From Allolobophora icterica (Eukaryota > Annelida > Clitellata > Crassiclitellata > Lumbricidae), in assembly GCA_963556255.1 (NCBI GenBank), contig OY744612.1, forward strand, positions 25,728,940 through 25,792,939: a stretch of 64,000 bases of DNA, given 5' to 3'. This document shows positions 41,626-50,884 of the stretch, one piece after another. A program made the position numbers and the translations under genes. The notes beneath the pieces were generated by a model. That model was not told where the DNA came from, did no database searches, and saw only the letters and a program-made list of their open reading frames with translations. Position 1 is the stretch's first letter; each line of letters begins with the position of its first letter.

Positions 41626-41936
41626 TGGTATATGTGTTGGCAGTACATTTTCCCGGTGTTTGTTATCCTCTTTGCACTCATTTGAAGCACGTTGTAAGTC
41701 GCTATTTGTCTGTGTATGCGAATGTGTTTTATCTACTAAGGTGGCATGCAAGGTTGATAACGCATCATACGCATGGAACAAAATGTTTTAGAAGCTGTTT
41801 AAAGTGAATGACAGTAACTCTGCACTCTGCCTCGTTGAATGGTCCTTGCTTACCGACTTGTGCATACCCCCACTGATTTTGCATTTAGATCACCAATTTT
41901 GTACCTGCCTCCCCGACTGTGCATCCAAATCACCGC

Positions 41937-42177
41937 CTTTATTTATTTATTTATTTATTCCGGATATTTCTATAGCGCCTCTCGAAGTCTACTACTACTC
42001 AGAGGCGCTCCCGACTACAGCATTTGATACTGTGCCGGAATTTTCACGCCGAAGCGCCACGAGCAATTGCGAGTGAAGGACTTGCCCAAGGTCCGTACGC
42101 AGCGGCTAGAGTGGGATTCGAACCTGCAACCCTCCGGTCACAAGGCGCCGAACTTACCACTGAGCCACCACGCCCCA
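41937..42177 (-). mobile_element. tRNA-derived SINE with LINE-type 3' end
   Basis: The minus strand begins GGGGCGTGGTGGCTCAGTGG (A box TGGCTCAGTGG), then GGTTCGAATCC (B box) about 45 bases later. It is followed by a body CGCTGCGTACGGACCTTGGG and a 3' module GGGAGCGCCTCTGA ... AGAGGCGCTATAGAAAT, ending in an (AATA)n tail at 41960-41937. The 3' hairpin and end are those of LINE-C (21519-21552). About 240 bp. It lies between the DEG/ENaC gene and its paralogue fragment. Confidence 0.9.
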
Positions 42178-42309
42178 CGTACGATATCTAAGCAGTGTAT
42201 TTCCAAGTAGTCATCATCAGAAATTCCATATAAACGGAATCGTATGCGGGAACCTTATACATAACGCTTAATTTTTCATTGGAATTGGAGGTCTTTATGA
42301 TTACCTGCG

Positions 42310-42425
42310 CACGATGCAGACCCAGCTGGATCTGATTACAATGAATTCAACTGCAAATGTCAGTTCAAATGAGCGATATGACTGTCACAAAAGCTCTCTG
42401 GCCACACGCTTCCAGTCAGCTCACA
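42310..42425 (+). pseudogene. Decayed DEG/ENaC paralogue fragment
   Basis: 42376-42425 reads DMTVTKALWPHASSQL, matching the neighbouring gene's DLTISSAPWPHVSTQL position by position, and at DNA level CTGGCCACACGcTTCCA is nearly identical to 39983-40000. Just upstream, in another frame, YNEFNCKCQFK resembles the CDNECKNRC segment. A frameshift separates them. The rest of the gene is not recognisable, so this is a relic of a tandem duplicate about 2.3 kb downstream. Confidence 0.6.
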
Positions 42426-42429
42426 TCGG

Positions 42430-43140
42430 AGATCGTCTATTTAGACCTAAATATAGCTTACATGTAGTTCTTTTACATGGAAATTTACATGGAAATTTAC
42501 ACTTGAGAACAATCCTATGTTTAAATGCTTTAGTTAAATGTCTGTCTTGTTCAAATGGATATATAGGCCTAATGGTCCATAATTCTTCAAGATGGCATTC
42601 GAAGATGACATTCATAATTTGACATGAGTTTAATTTGTAGGAATATAACTATAACTATTTCACGCATACCGGTAGCTTAAGTTTGGTTTGTTGCAAATTT
42701 AAACGGTCCACATGGAAACCCGTACTAACATATTAACAGGATATTAAATTAACAGGATATCTGTCGCACCCTAGAGGCCATAATCTTACTTTACCCCATT
42801 CTGATTATCTGATTAGAAAAATCTTAATTATTTAGGATGCTTTTTGATGTTTTTTAATTAGTAAAACTTTTGCTATTCTCCTTCTCCATTTTAGATAAGT
42901 TATAATTTAAAATTTCTCTATTATTATGATTCTTTTGACAGTGTTATTAGTAATATTTTTTTTATTTATACTCTTTTTCAAATATTATTATATTCTTAAT
43001 TAGGCCTATTACTTCTATGTTTTATATTCAAATTTTATACTTGTTCACCAATGTGCGGTTCGCTTTTGGTTTTTCAATAAAGAATATTAATAATAAAATG
43101 CCGTCACAAGCGGCAAATTTATCTGAGACTGAAACTGTCC
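42430..43140. other. AT-rich spacer
   Basis: No gene recognised. ATGGAAATTTACATGGAAATTTACA is a short tandem duplication at 42478-42502. Confidence 0.45.
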
Positions 43141-43146
43141 AAACGG

Positions 43147-43318
<172 letters not shown>

Positions 43319-43492
43319 TAATATTCTTTATTATTTCAAACCGACAGACGTAATAAGATTACATTGAAACATGAAAGTACAATCAATATCTTAATTAAAC
43401 ACACGGTTTGGCAGCCATGCAAGGCGCCGCCCTAGATGGGGGTTACAGGAATCGATCCGCGTACCTTATGCTCTCCTGGCCATGAGTGTTAC
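43319..43492 (-). mobile_element. Second type of tRNA-derived SINE with (ATT)n tail
   Basis: The minus strand starts GTAGTGGTAACACTCATGGC (A-box-like) and has GGATCGATTCC (B-box-like) about 36 bases later. The body CATCTAGGGCGGCGCCTTGC then leads into the triplet array. The head sequence differs from the 41937-42177 SINE, so it is a separate family. Confidence 0.65.
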
Positions 43493-44439
43493 CACTACTT
43501 TGTTTCCCCTCCCAAAAAACAGTCTACTAGTCATAGGTAGACCAACTCAAAATTGCAGTCTGAATTCGGTGTTTCCGTCTGGATTCAAACTCCCACAAAA
43601 CCAAAAAACTTCTTTAAAAAATAAAACTCCTACAGGTTAATGTCCAAACCATTCGTCAAGCGTGGTTCGTAAATGACAATTTGTCAAAATGCATTATGAG
43701 TCGTGACAACAGAAGCCAAGCGGACGCTGCCGAACATGGCGGCGTTTTATTACCTATCTCACAAATTGAGTATTCGTGGGCGAACGATGGAGCTGCCTGG
43801 CGTAGCAAATAGTGCTAATGCTGATGATAATGGGCTTAGAATATTTTAAATATAACGGGAAGCAGAGGGAAAATGTAGATGGAGATAACTGGGTATCCGA
43901 ATGGGTAAGGCGACTAAGAAACGGAGAGTAACAGAGGTATTCCCAGAAGAGAAATTTTATCGGACTAGCATTGGAAACAGGAAAGAGGAAAGAGAGGGAG
44001 GGAGATGTCCTTGAGGCCTCGACAATACACGCTCTCCAGTATCGATCATTACTCTATAGTAATGGTCGTAATGGTAATGGAGAGCATGCATTGTTGTGGA
44101 AAACGCACAGAACAACGTTGACTAGAACAGCTTAGGCCCTACTATAGTCCATTTGATCGGCATCTCACTGAATTCTATAGCATACGCACCATAAATGAGC
44201 AGTAAGATATAAATTAGTAATAACCCTAACGTGCGCTAGCATTTCTCTAATTGAGAATGGAAGCTAAAATCAATAGAAAGTCATGAACATTAGGTAATCT
44301 AATGCTTGATTGGCGGCATTTGCTACGGTCCAATAGCGAACACAAAACAAAAATAATTTACCTCCAGCTGCTATTCCAATCGACATTGAGTTGTTGTCGT
44401 GATGTCTCATTATTTGTGCACTGAATAATTTATATGCAG
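43493..44439. other. Spacer
   Basis: No gene recognised. TAGTAATGGTCGTAATGGTAATGG (near 44058) is a short duplication. Confidence 0.4.
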
Positions 44440-44447
44440 TTGTTTGG

Positions 44448-44780
44448 CAGGGACGTCATTTCAGTTTTTTCAGGGAGGGGGCAAAAACAGGTGAATTTTT
44501 TTTCGCACTCAAGCGCGACCAATTTTTTGTCAACACGTAGGGGCAACAGTACACTGTTTCCTCCACTGTTAAAGGTGTGGGGGTCTTGTCCCATTGCCCC
44601 TCGGGATCGCTGCCTATATGTTTGTACTTGTCTACATGTGCAAAACTGTAAGCCAGGGCTGTAAATGAGTCTTTTTCCATTTTTTTACCCCTTTCTTCTT
44701 CCTCCTTTCGTTTTACATCTTTTTCTTTTTTTCTCTCCAAAATCGGGGAGGGGTGCCCCTTCCCCCAAATGACGTCCCTG
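44448..44780. mobile_element. hAT-type MITE with perfect 14-bp TIRs and TSD
   Basis: CAGGGACGTCATTT (44448-44461) is the exact reverse complement of AAATGACGTCCCTG (44767-44780). TTGTTTGG is perfectly duplicated at 44440-44447 and 44781-44788. Subterminal GGGAGGGGGCAAAA and GGGGAGGGGTGCCCC blocks. No coding. Confidence 0.93.
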
Positions 44781-45074
44781 TTGTTTGGCCTAGTAGAAGC
44801 TAATTGATCGACCTAAAGATAGTGTTGTCTGAAATTCGTCGCAGCAGTGACACGGAAGTGACACGAATTTCAAGTTGATTGTATATTAGGGAAGCCTCAA
44901 GTCAAAACTCATAGTGAAGTGACATAATCTAAGGACGTCGTTAATTTATTTATTTTATGTGGGTTCGGTCTAACCTTTGTGGCCTAGAATATTCACGACT
45001 AGAGCTGCTAAAATTATGTTGACGACCAGTGAACGTTTACCGACAAACGAAACTCCAACGAAGCTCTATATAAT

Positions 45075-45560
45075 ACGACAAGCGAAAGAAGGTCCAGCGA
45101 GTGAGCGAAACTCCAGCGAGTGAGCGATTATATAGCTAGCGAGGCTCCAGCGAGTGAGCGAAACTCCAGCGAGTGAGCGATTATACAGCTAGCGAGGCTC
45201 CAGCGAGTGAGCGAGACTCCAGCGCGTGAGCGATTTTACAGCGAGTGAGCGAGACTCCAGCGAGTGAGCGATTTTACAGCGAGCGAGCGAGGCTCCAGCG
45301 AGTGAGCGAGACTCCTGCGAGCGAGCAAGAATCCAACGAGTTAGCGATTTTACAGTGAGTGAGCGAGACTCCAGAGAGCGAGGCTCTAGCGAGCGAACGA
45401 GACTCCAGCTAAGCGAGCGAGACTCCAGCAAGCGAGCGAAACTCCAGCGAGCGAGACTCCAGCGAATGAGCGAGATTCCAGCGAGCTGGCTAGACTCAAG
45501 CGAGTGTGCGAGACTCAAGCGAGCGAGCAAGCGAGTCAGCGAGACTCTTGCGAGCGAAGT
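45075..45560. repeat. CGAGTGAGCGAGACTCCAG minisatellite
   Basis: About 25 copies of a ~19-20-bp unit (CTCCAGCGAGTGAGCGA), with a higher-order 60-bp variant including GATTATACAGCTAGCGAGG near 45121 and 45180. Frames rich in Leu/Ser or Arg/Glu are repeat translations. Confidence 0.93.
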
Positions 45561-46147
45561 ACACGTGAAGCAGTGTCAACGACGAAGTTATTCTCTTTTC
45601 TATTTTCGATAGCAGTTATTTACCGACTCTTTCATATCAACGATGACTGGCGTCAACTCAGACGTACATACAGGGTATACATGTATGTGGCAGGGAATTG
45701 GGTCCAAGATGCGTGTGCTGTCGGCGTCTACCCAACCAGAAAACCCTAGTGGGAAGACTGGAGGTATGACTTTTCCAATGCTCGCTCAGGAGAGACGGCT
45801 TTCTCCCCTTCCCCCGGGCCGTCTTGGTTGCAGTTCATTGGGCAAATGTCGTTAGGGTTTGGAATATGCAGTAAGAGATATTGTTACTCAGTTGTCACTG
45901 TGAATTAGTTATTATTTGTATGGCAAAATCAGTTATCTAATGTTTTTGGTCTGGTCGAGTCTCTTCTTGTCGTTCTTCTTCTTCGGTCTCCTTTGTGGCT
46001 TGATTATCTCTTGTTTGTCTTCTTCTGTTTCATCACTGGAGCTGGTGAGCCCTCCCCCGTTAGTTTAGGGGATCATCTGCTTCATTTTGGTATTAAACCA
46101 CAAAGGTTAGCCGGGACTATTTTCTTCTTCCGGAAACCTCCAGCCAC
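45561..46147. other. Spacer
   Basis: No gene recognised; TTCTTCTTC-type pyrimidine words near 45960-46030. Confidence 0.4.
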
Positions 46148-47095
46148 TTGTATTGTATTGTATTGTATTGTATTGTATTGTATTTATGCATTTATAAAGC
46201 GCCTCTCGCAGTGCAACCAAATCAGAGGCGCTCCCAGTGCGAATAGCTCCGTGAGAAAAGAAAAATCTTAAGATAGCGAGAAGTAGCAGAAATGCCCCCA
46301 GTTAGAAACTGAGAACGAGTCATAGGAGAAAAATCATTCCAAAGAGACGGGCACGGTGTTGAGCCATAGAAGTCCGGGTCCGAGGGACCTAGAGGTCATG
46401 TCGGACTAAAGAACGGAGAGGACGGCCAGATGCAACCGACAGAGGTCGACAGATAAGATCACAAAGATAACGAGGAGCTTTGCCCTGGAACGCTCGAGAG
46501 GTAAGGAAAATAATTTTGAACTGGATACGCGCGGGGAGAGGAAGCCAGTGCAATTCCTCAGACATAAAAGTCGAGATATGAGAGTAGCGTGGAAGACGGG
46601 CAATCAAGCGAGCAGCTGCGTTCAACACCGATTGGAGTGGAGACAGACGAGATTTCGGCAGACCAATGAGTAATGAATTACAGTAATCAATGCGTGAGCA
46701 GATAAAGGCATGAACCATGGAGGTGAAAGTGGAGAAAGGAACAGAACGCCGGATAGCACGAAGACGTCTTAGATAATAAAAACTAGACCGAGAGAGGCTT
46801 GAGATGTGGTTAGCAAACGAAAGAGTACTGTCAAGATCTAGTGACACCCAAGTCACGAACACTGGTGGAGAAAGAGAAGAGCGGAAACCGCTTGGCGAGA
46901 GTTGCATAATCAAGCTTGAGGAGTTGCTGGCGAGTGCCAAAACCAGATCAGCTGAGTTTTTGCAGAGTTAAGAGAAAGGCGATTCGAGGACATCCAACAG
47001 CGGAGGTCGGAGGAAAGTGACTCAATAGATTGACAGAGGGCAAGTTGATGAGCAGGAGGACCATGAACCAGGGACTGAACATCGTCAGCATACTT
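46148..47095 (-). mobile_element. LINE-C2: second copy of the LINE-C subfamily (decayed)
   Basis: Minus strand from YADDVQSLVHGPPAHQL (about 47090), SSNRLSLNSAKTQLIWF, then a frame running 46940-46389 (FANHISSLSRSSFYYLRRLR, CSRIDYCNSLLIGLPKSRL, NAAARLIARLPRYSHIS, LHWLPLPARIQFK). It ends with the 3' hairpin at 46199-46232, GCGCTTTATAAATGC and an (AATAC)n tail at 46185-46150. Frameshifts near 46940 and 46390 inactivate it. Confidence 0.85.
46389..46940 (-). pseudogene. RT C-terminal fragment of LINE-C2
   Basis: The longest open part (183 codons) of the LINE-C2 relic, closely similar to residues about 90-255 of the LINE-C frame at 21542-22471. Upstream and downstream coding is in other frames, so no intact product is possible. 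Confidence 0.8.
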
Positions 47096-47126
47096 GTAGA
47101 CGATGTCTATGCATCTGGGTTGACTC

Positions 47127-47352
47127 AGTGTGATGCGGAGATCGAAAGTCCGGTTGTTTTGGGCTCACATCCGGCTGAGTTGATCCTGAAGGTCCATGTG
47201 GGCAGGGCACTCCAGGAGGAAGTGGCGCACGGTTTCCTGAACGAAACAATCTTCGTAGTTTCCGGTCTCGTGTAGGCCCCACAGCTGCGTGCTTAGGCAG
47301 CAGTAGCCTAATCGGAGTCTGGTGATGGTGATTTCCCCGGTAGACGTTTGTG
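47127..47352 (-). pseudogene. C-terminal fragment of another LINE (Cys/His tail type)
   Basis: The minus-strand frame reads GEITITRLRLGYCCLSTQLW, then GLHETGNYEDCFVQETVRHF and LLECPAHMDLQDQL. This matches the ITRLR.GH..L ... C..C...ETVEHFLLECP...R..L tail found at the ends of many jockey/I/ingi-type ORF2 proteins. It abuts the 5' truncation point of LINE-C2, forming a composite. Confidence 0.65.
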
Positions 47353-47429
47353 ATCGGCATATTTTCGGGCCACACCAGCGCTTCGTTCAATGGGCCGGTG
47401 TAAAGACCTTAACTACCCCTTTTCAAGTT

Positions 47430-47960
47430 ACCTGATCGTACTCCGCAAGCTCTTTTCCACTTCCATCACACAATTACTCAACACGCATGGTTAACCTAAT
47501 CTCACAGTGGATGTCATCTCCTCTACCTTAATCCTTCCGAAACAGAATTCATCATGCTAGGCCTTCTTGATAAAATCAAGAAAATCCCTGACCTTTCCAT
47601 ACACCTATCGTCTAACTCATCATGTCTTACCTTCACCTCGGACTCCCCGTCTGCAATCTTGGTATTACTTTTGATCCACACCTCTCCCTCTCTAACCACA
47701 TCTCAGACCTCTCGCGTTCCTGCTTCATGCACATTCGTGACCTACGCCGCATCCTGCCCATGCTCTACCTTAAAACTGCCTCCAACATTGCTACCTCCAA
47801 TGTTCATTCAAAGCTTGCTTACTGCAATTCCCTCTTCCTCAACCTTGAATCCATTCAAATCAAGCGTCTCCAACTTCAAGACTCCGTCCTGGATCCACTC
47901 CTTTTCATCCTGTATACCACACCTTTAAGCCATCTAATAATAATTACTAATCTTGATAAT
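47430..47960 (+). pseudogene. LINE-E2: decayed and rearranged RT relic
   Basis: Plus-strand fragments LISQWMSS, then VCNLGITFDPHLSLSNHISD, then LAYCNSLFLNLESIQIKRLQL belong to the RT C-terminal half and match LINE-E (31690-32770). Directly afterwards QDSVLDPLLFILYTTPLSHLI resembles RT motif B (GSVLGPLLFILYT), which normally lies upstream. The copy is therefore mosaic. Confidence 0.65.
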
Positions 47961-48195
47961 CATAGGTAATGGATGACTGTAGAAGCAATTAGTTAGCACG
48001 CTTTAATAAGAATTCATTGGAAGCATTGTTAATTCCAGCGTTTTCAGAATTTTCGGCCACGGTGTACCTAGATGAACTGAAATTATTGCTCACTTAGAGG
48101 TCCCTCCCACAAATGAGCGTGCATACCTTGAGGCGTTGCTGATGCTTTGCAAGTAAACTGTTGAATAATTAGACCTAATCTCACAACTGTTAATT
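47961..48195. other. Spacer
   Basis: Nothing recognised. Confidence 0.4.
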
Positions 48196-48199
48196 ATGA

Positions 48200-48470
48200 A
48201 TGTACTTGGATGGATGAATGAGTGAAAGGATGGATGGTCGGAAGGAAGGTTGACTGGACAGACAGACAGACAGACAGATGGATGGATGGATGGATGGATG
48301 GATGGATGGATGGATGGATGGATGGATGGATGGAACAGACTGACAGACAAAAAGGCAATCATTCACTCCCAGAATATCTTTCTCTCTGTCTTGTCTATCC
48401 ATCTGTATATCTATCTAGACAGACAGACAGGCAGATAGACAGACAGACACACACGTATAGACAGATGCCT
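48200..48470. repeat. GACA and GGAT microsatellites
   Basis: GACAGACAGACAGACAG at 48258-48278, (GGAT)n at 48279-48334, and further GACAGACAGGCAGATAGACAG at 48416-48462. Confidence 0.93.
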
Positions 48471-49091
48471 CTATATATATAGCGTCTTTAAACAACCTCC
48501 TATTTGTCTATTCGTGTCGTCTCTGTTGCCATTATACCCAGCGGGCAAATAATTGTGACTGGATGACGATCATTGTTCAAATGCATAACTTTACATCGGG
48601 TCGTTTGCACCACGCTGTCCTGGCCCGCGACCTGGTGATTTCGAATGCTACTCTCGGCCGTATATGCAAAATGCAGAGTGCTGCATCCTGATGAGTCTTG
48701 AAAGGCATTCGTGCACATACGAAGACGAGCATGGAAGAGTAATATGGCAATAGTAGGCCTACTAGTTGTGGGAGTGGTTGCAACTGTATGCATTTATAGT
48801 GTATAACAGTCATTACCATAAACAAACTGGAAGTTCCATTCCTATCGATTGAGCGAAATTTGAAGGATGGAGACCGCGATCTACAGTTGTCTAAGTCTGA
48901 CACTTGTTTGTCATATCCTGCGCTCAATTAGGGGCCTAAATCTTTCGGCTGCTCATGGACATCGTTCGTGCTGAGCCCTTTTATTGTTGACAGCACATTA
49001 TATAGATCTATGCTAGTAAAGCATAGTAGTTTCTACAGTAAAACGACATCACATTGTTCAACTTATCACACAGGTTTTTCAAAGTGTTGTT
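48471..49091. other. Spacer
   Basis: Nothing recognised. Confidence 0.4.
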
Positions 49092-49099
49092 TCTAGCGT

Positions 49100-49271
49100 C
49101 AGGGGCGTCTACACCATAGAAACCTTGGAGCAAATGCTCCATCCAAGAAATAGGGGGAAAGATTTGTCAGTGTGTGTGCCACCATTTTAGGGGGGGGAAG
49201 GAACGGGAAGGGGGAAGAAAAGGGGGAAAATGGACGTTGCTCCAATGACTTAGGGGGGATAGACGCCCCTG
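49100..49271. mobile_element. hAT-type MITE with perfect 12-bp TIRs and TSD
   Basis: CAGGGGCGTCTA (49100-49111) and TAGACGCCCCTG (49260-49271) are exact reverse complements. TCTAGCGT is perfectly duplicated at 49092-49099 and 49272-49279. Interior G-runs (GGGGGGGAAGG). It lies about 230 bp upstream of the next ORF. Confidence 0.93.
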
Positions 49272-49501
49272 TCTAGCGTGTCTCTATACATAGGCAATTC
49301 TTTGACAGTATCCTGTATACTATAGTTTTCAGTGTGTAGCGATATGTTAGGGATTGTGAACACGTAGTTATACACGACGATAGCCGAAGTATTCTCTAGA
49401 AAAGATTAAACAAAGTTCGCAAATCGTTGAATCTAGCAATTAGCGGAAATTGCATTTGAAAGAAGCAAGAAAACGGAACGTCTTTTCGTTTTGGACCTTG
49501 G

Positions 49502-50884
49502 ATGCCTTCTTCTGTTTCTAATAAAGTGAGAATGTCAAAAATGGCGTGTTCATTCTCAACATATTCACGTCGTCTGAAATTGTACCTCTGGTTAGCTATC
49601 GTTCTTGCCGCCTCTTTGGTCTTCCTCGCTCCTTTCCTTCGACGTAGCACGGCAAGTCTGCGCGTCGGTGAGCCAGTGTTTCAGTCATCGCTAACGAGCT
49701 CCTACCCGCGATTGCAGCGTACTCCCAAGTACTCAAGGGACGAGGACCACCACCCAACAGTGGGTAAGACGAAAAGTCAAAAGCAGGCGATCTTGACGCT
49801 GTTCACAAGCTTCAAGGAATCTCCAAACAGGGAGCCAGTTCATCGCAGCACGATCGAAAACTGGTCCAAGCTTCGTCCGCTCGTTCAACCCGTACTTTAC
49901 ACCGTACCCAGTATAGGGACCTTCAAACGCAACAATACGCTGGAGCAGTACGCCCGAGAACGCGGCTGGAAGGTCCTGCCATGCGAGGGAACGTCAGAGA
50001 AGAACGTTCCAGTTTTGAAGTGGATGTTCCAGCATGCGATCTCGACGTTCCAAAGTTCCTACTATGGATTTGCCAACGGCGACATTCTATTCGACGCTGG
50101 ACTTACCAAGACTCTGACCGACTTATCTGAAGTCCTCGACCACATGACCAGCCTACTGATCATCGGCGCGAGAACGGACTGTCGGGTGGACAAATGCCTC
50201 GTCCCGATAATGCTTCGCCAACGACAGGAGGTGCGTCAACAGCAATTGGAACTGCTTACCCAATTACCCGAAATGCGTCAACAACGGCCGGAAGTGCGTC
50301 AACAAGAACCGGGAGTGCGTCAACAAGAACAGAAAGTGAATCATCAACGACCGGACGTGCCTAAACAAACACCGGAAGTGTTTAACCGACGATCAGTAGT
50401 GCATAACCGAAGACCGGAAGTAGTCCTGAAAAGCGCACAGGACTACTTCCTGACGACGCGGAACGGTTTCGACTGGCGGACGATTCCGGAGTTTGTGATC
50501 GGTCGCGCCGGATACGACAACTGGCTCATTGTGACGGCGCTGGTCCGAGGAGTGGCGGTGATCGATGCCAGCGGAACGGTCAAGGCATGGCACCAGATGG
50601 TCCAAGGGGAAAGCCACTCCTCGCACTTCGTCCAACCCAAGACCAACGACTCCCGAGTCAACTACGACCTGGCCGGTCGCGGGTTCGACTATTCCGTAGG
50701 AGTGATGGACTGCGCCCCGATGGAGACAGTGCTCGAGGGGGAGAGTTCGAAGGGGGCAAGGGTCGTCCTCCGAAAGCGGGAACTGAGCCGGTACTGCAAG
50801 AGAAATCTCGTCAAGAACCACCGGATACGACCGAGCAGTCTTGTCAGACACCTTCACGGAACCAACGGAACGCATGGAACATAG
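49502..50884 (+). CDS. Uncharacterised type II membrane protein, glycosyltransferase-like, with heptapeptide insert
   Basis: An intronless 460-codon frame. An N-terminal cytosolic segment is followed by one membrane span (about 27-46, YLWLAIVLAASLVFLAPFL), the Golgi type II layout. The lumenal part has ILTLFTSFKES (about 97), YARERGWKVLPCEGTSEKN, YYGFANGDILFDAGL (about 188, an NGD that could act as a DxD-like site), IIGARTDCRVD, AQDYFLTTRNGFDW, FVIGRAGYDNWLI and VIDASGTVKAWHQ (about 355). These resemble a widespread but unnamed invertebrate protein family; a nucleotide-sugar transferase role is inference. Residues 242-311 are ten tandem heptads (PEVRQQx) inserted between RTDC and AQDYF. GC content is higher than in the flanks and the reverse strand is also open, so the frame is unusually clean. 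M11 and M14 are alternative starts. Confidence 0.75.
   Translation: MPSSVSNKVRMSKMACSFSTYSRRLKLYLWLAIVLAASLVFLAPFLRRSTASLRVGEPVFQSSLTSSYPRLQRTPKYSRDEDHHPTVGKTKSQKQAILTLFTSFKESPNREPVHRSTIENWSKLRPLVQPVLYTVPSIGTFKRNNTLEQYARERGWKVLPCEGTSEKNVPVLKWMFQHAISTFQSSYYGFANGDILFDAGLTKTLTDLSEVLDHMTSLLIIGARTDCRVDKCLVPIMLRQRQEVRQQQLELLTQLPEMRQQRPEVRQQEPGVRQQEQKVNHQRPDVPKQTPEVFNRRSVVHNRRPEVVLKSAQDYFLTTRNGFDWRTIPEFVIGRAGYDNWLIVTALVRGVAVIDASGTVKAWHQMVQGESHSSHFVQPKTNDSRVNYDLAGRGFDYSVGVMDCAPMETVLEGESSKGARVVLRKRELSRYCKRNLVKNHRIRPSSLVRHLHGTNGTHGT

Noticed and set aside
41937..42177. Functional tRNA gene (also 19200-19285 and 43420-43492)
   Set aside because: A and B boxes are present, but a complete cloverleaf cannot be drawn and each is followed by a SINE body and tail.
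45189..45612. Leu/Ser- and Arg/Glu-rich ORFs
   Set aside because: Both strands are translations of the CGAGTGAGCGAGACTCCAG minisatellite.
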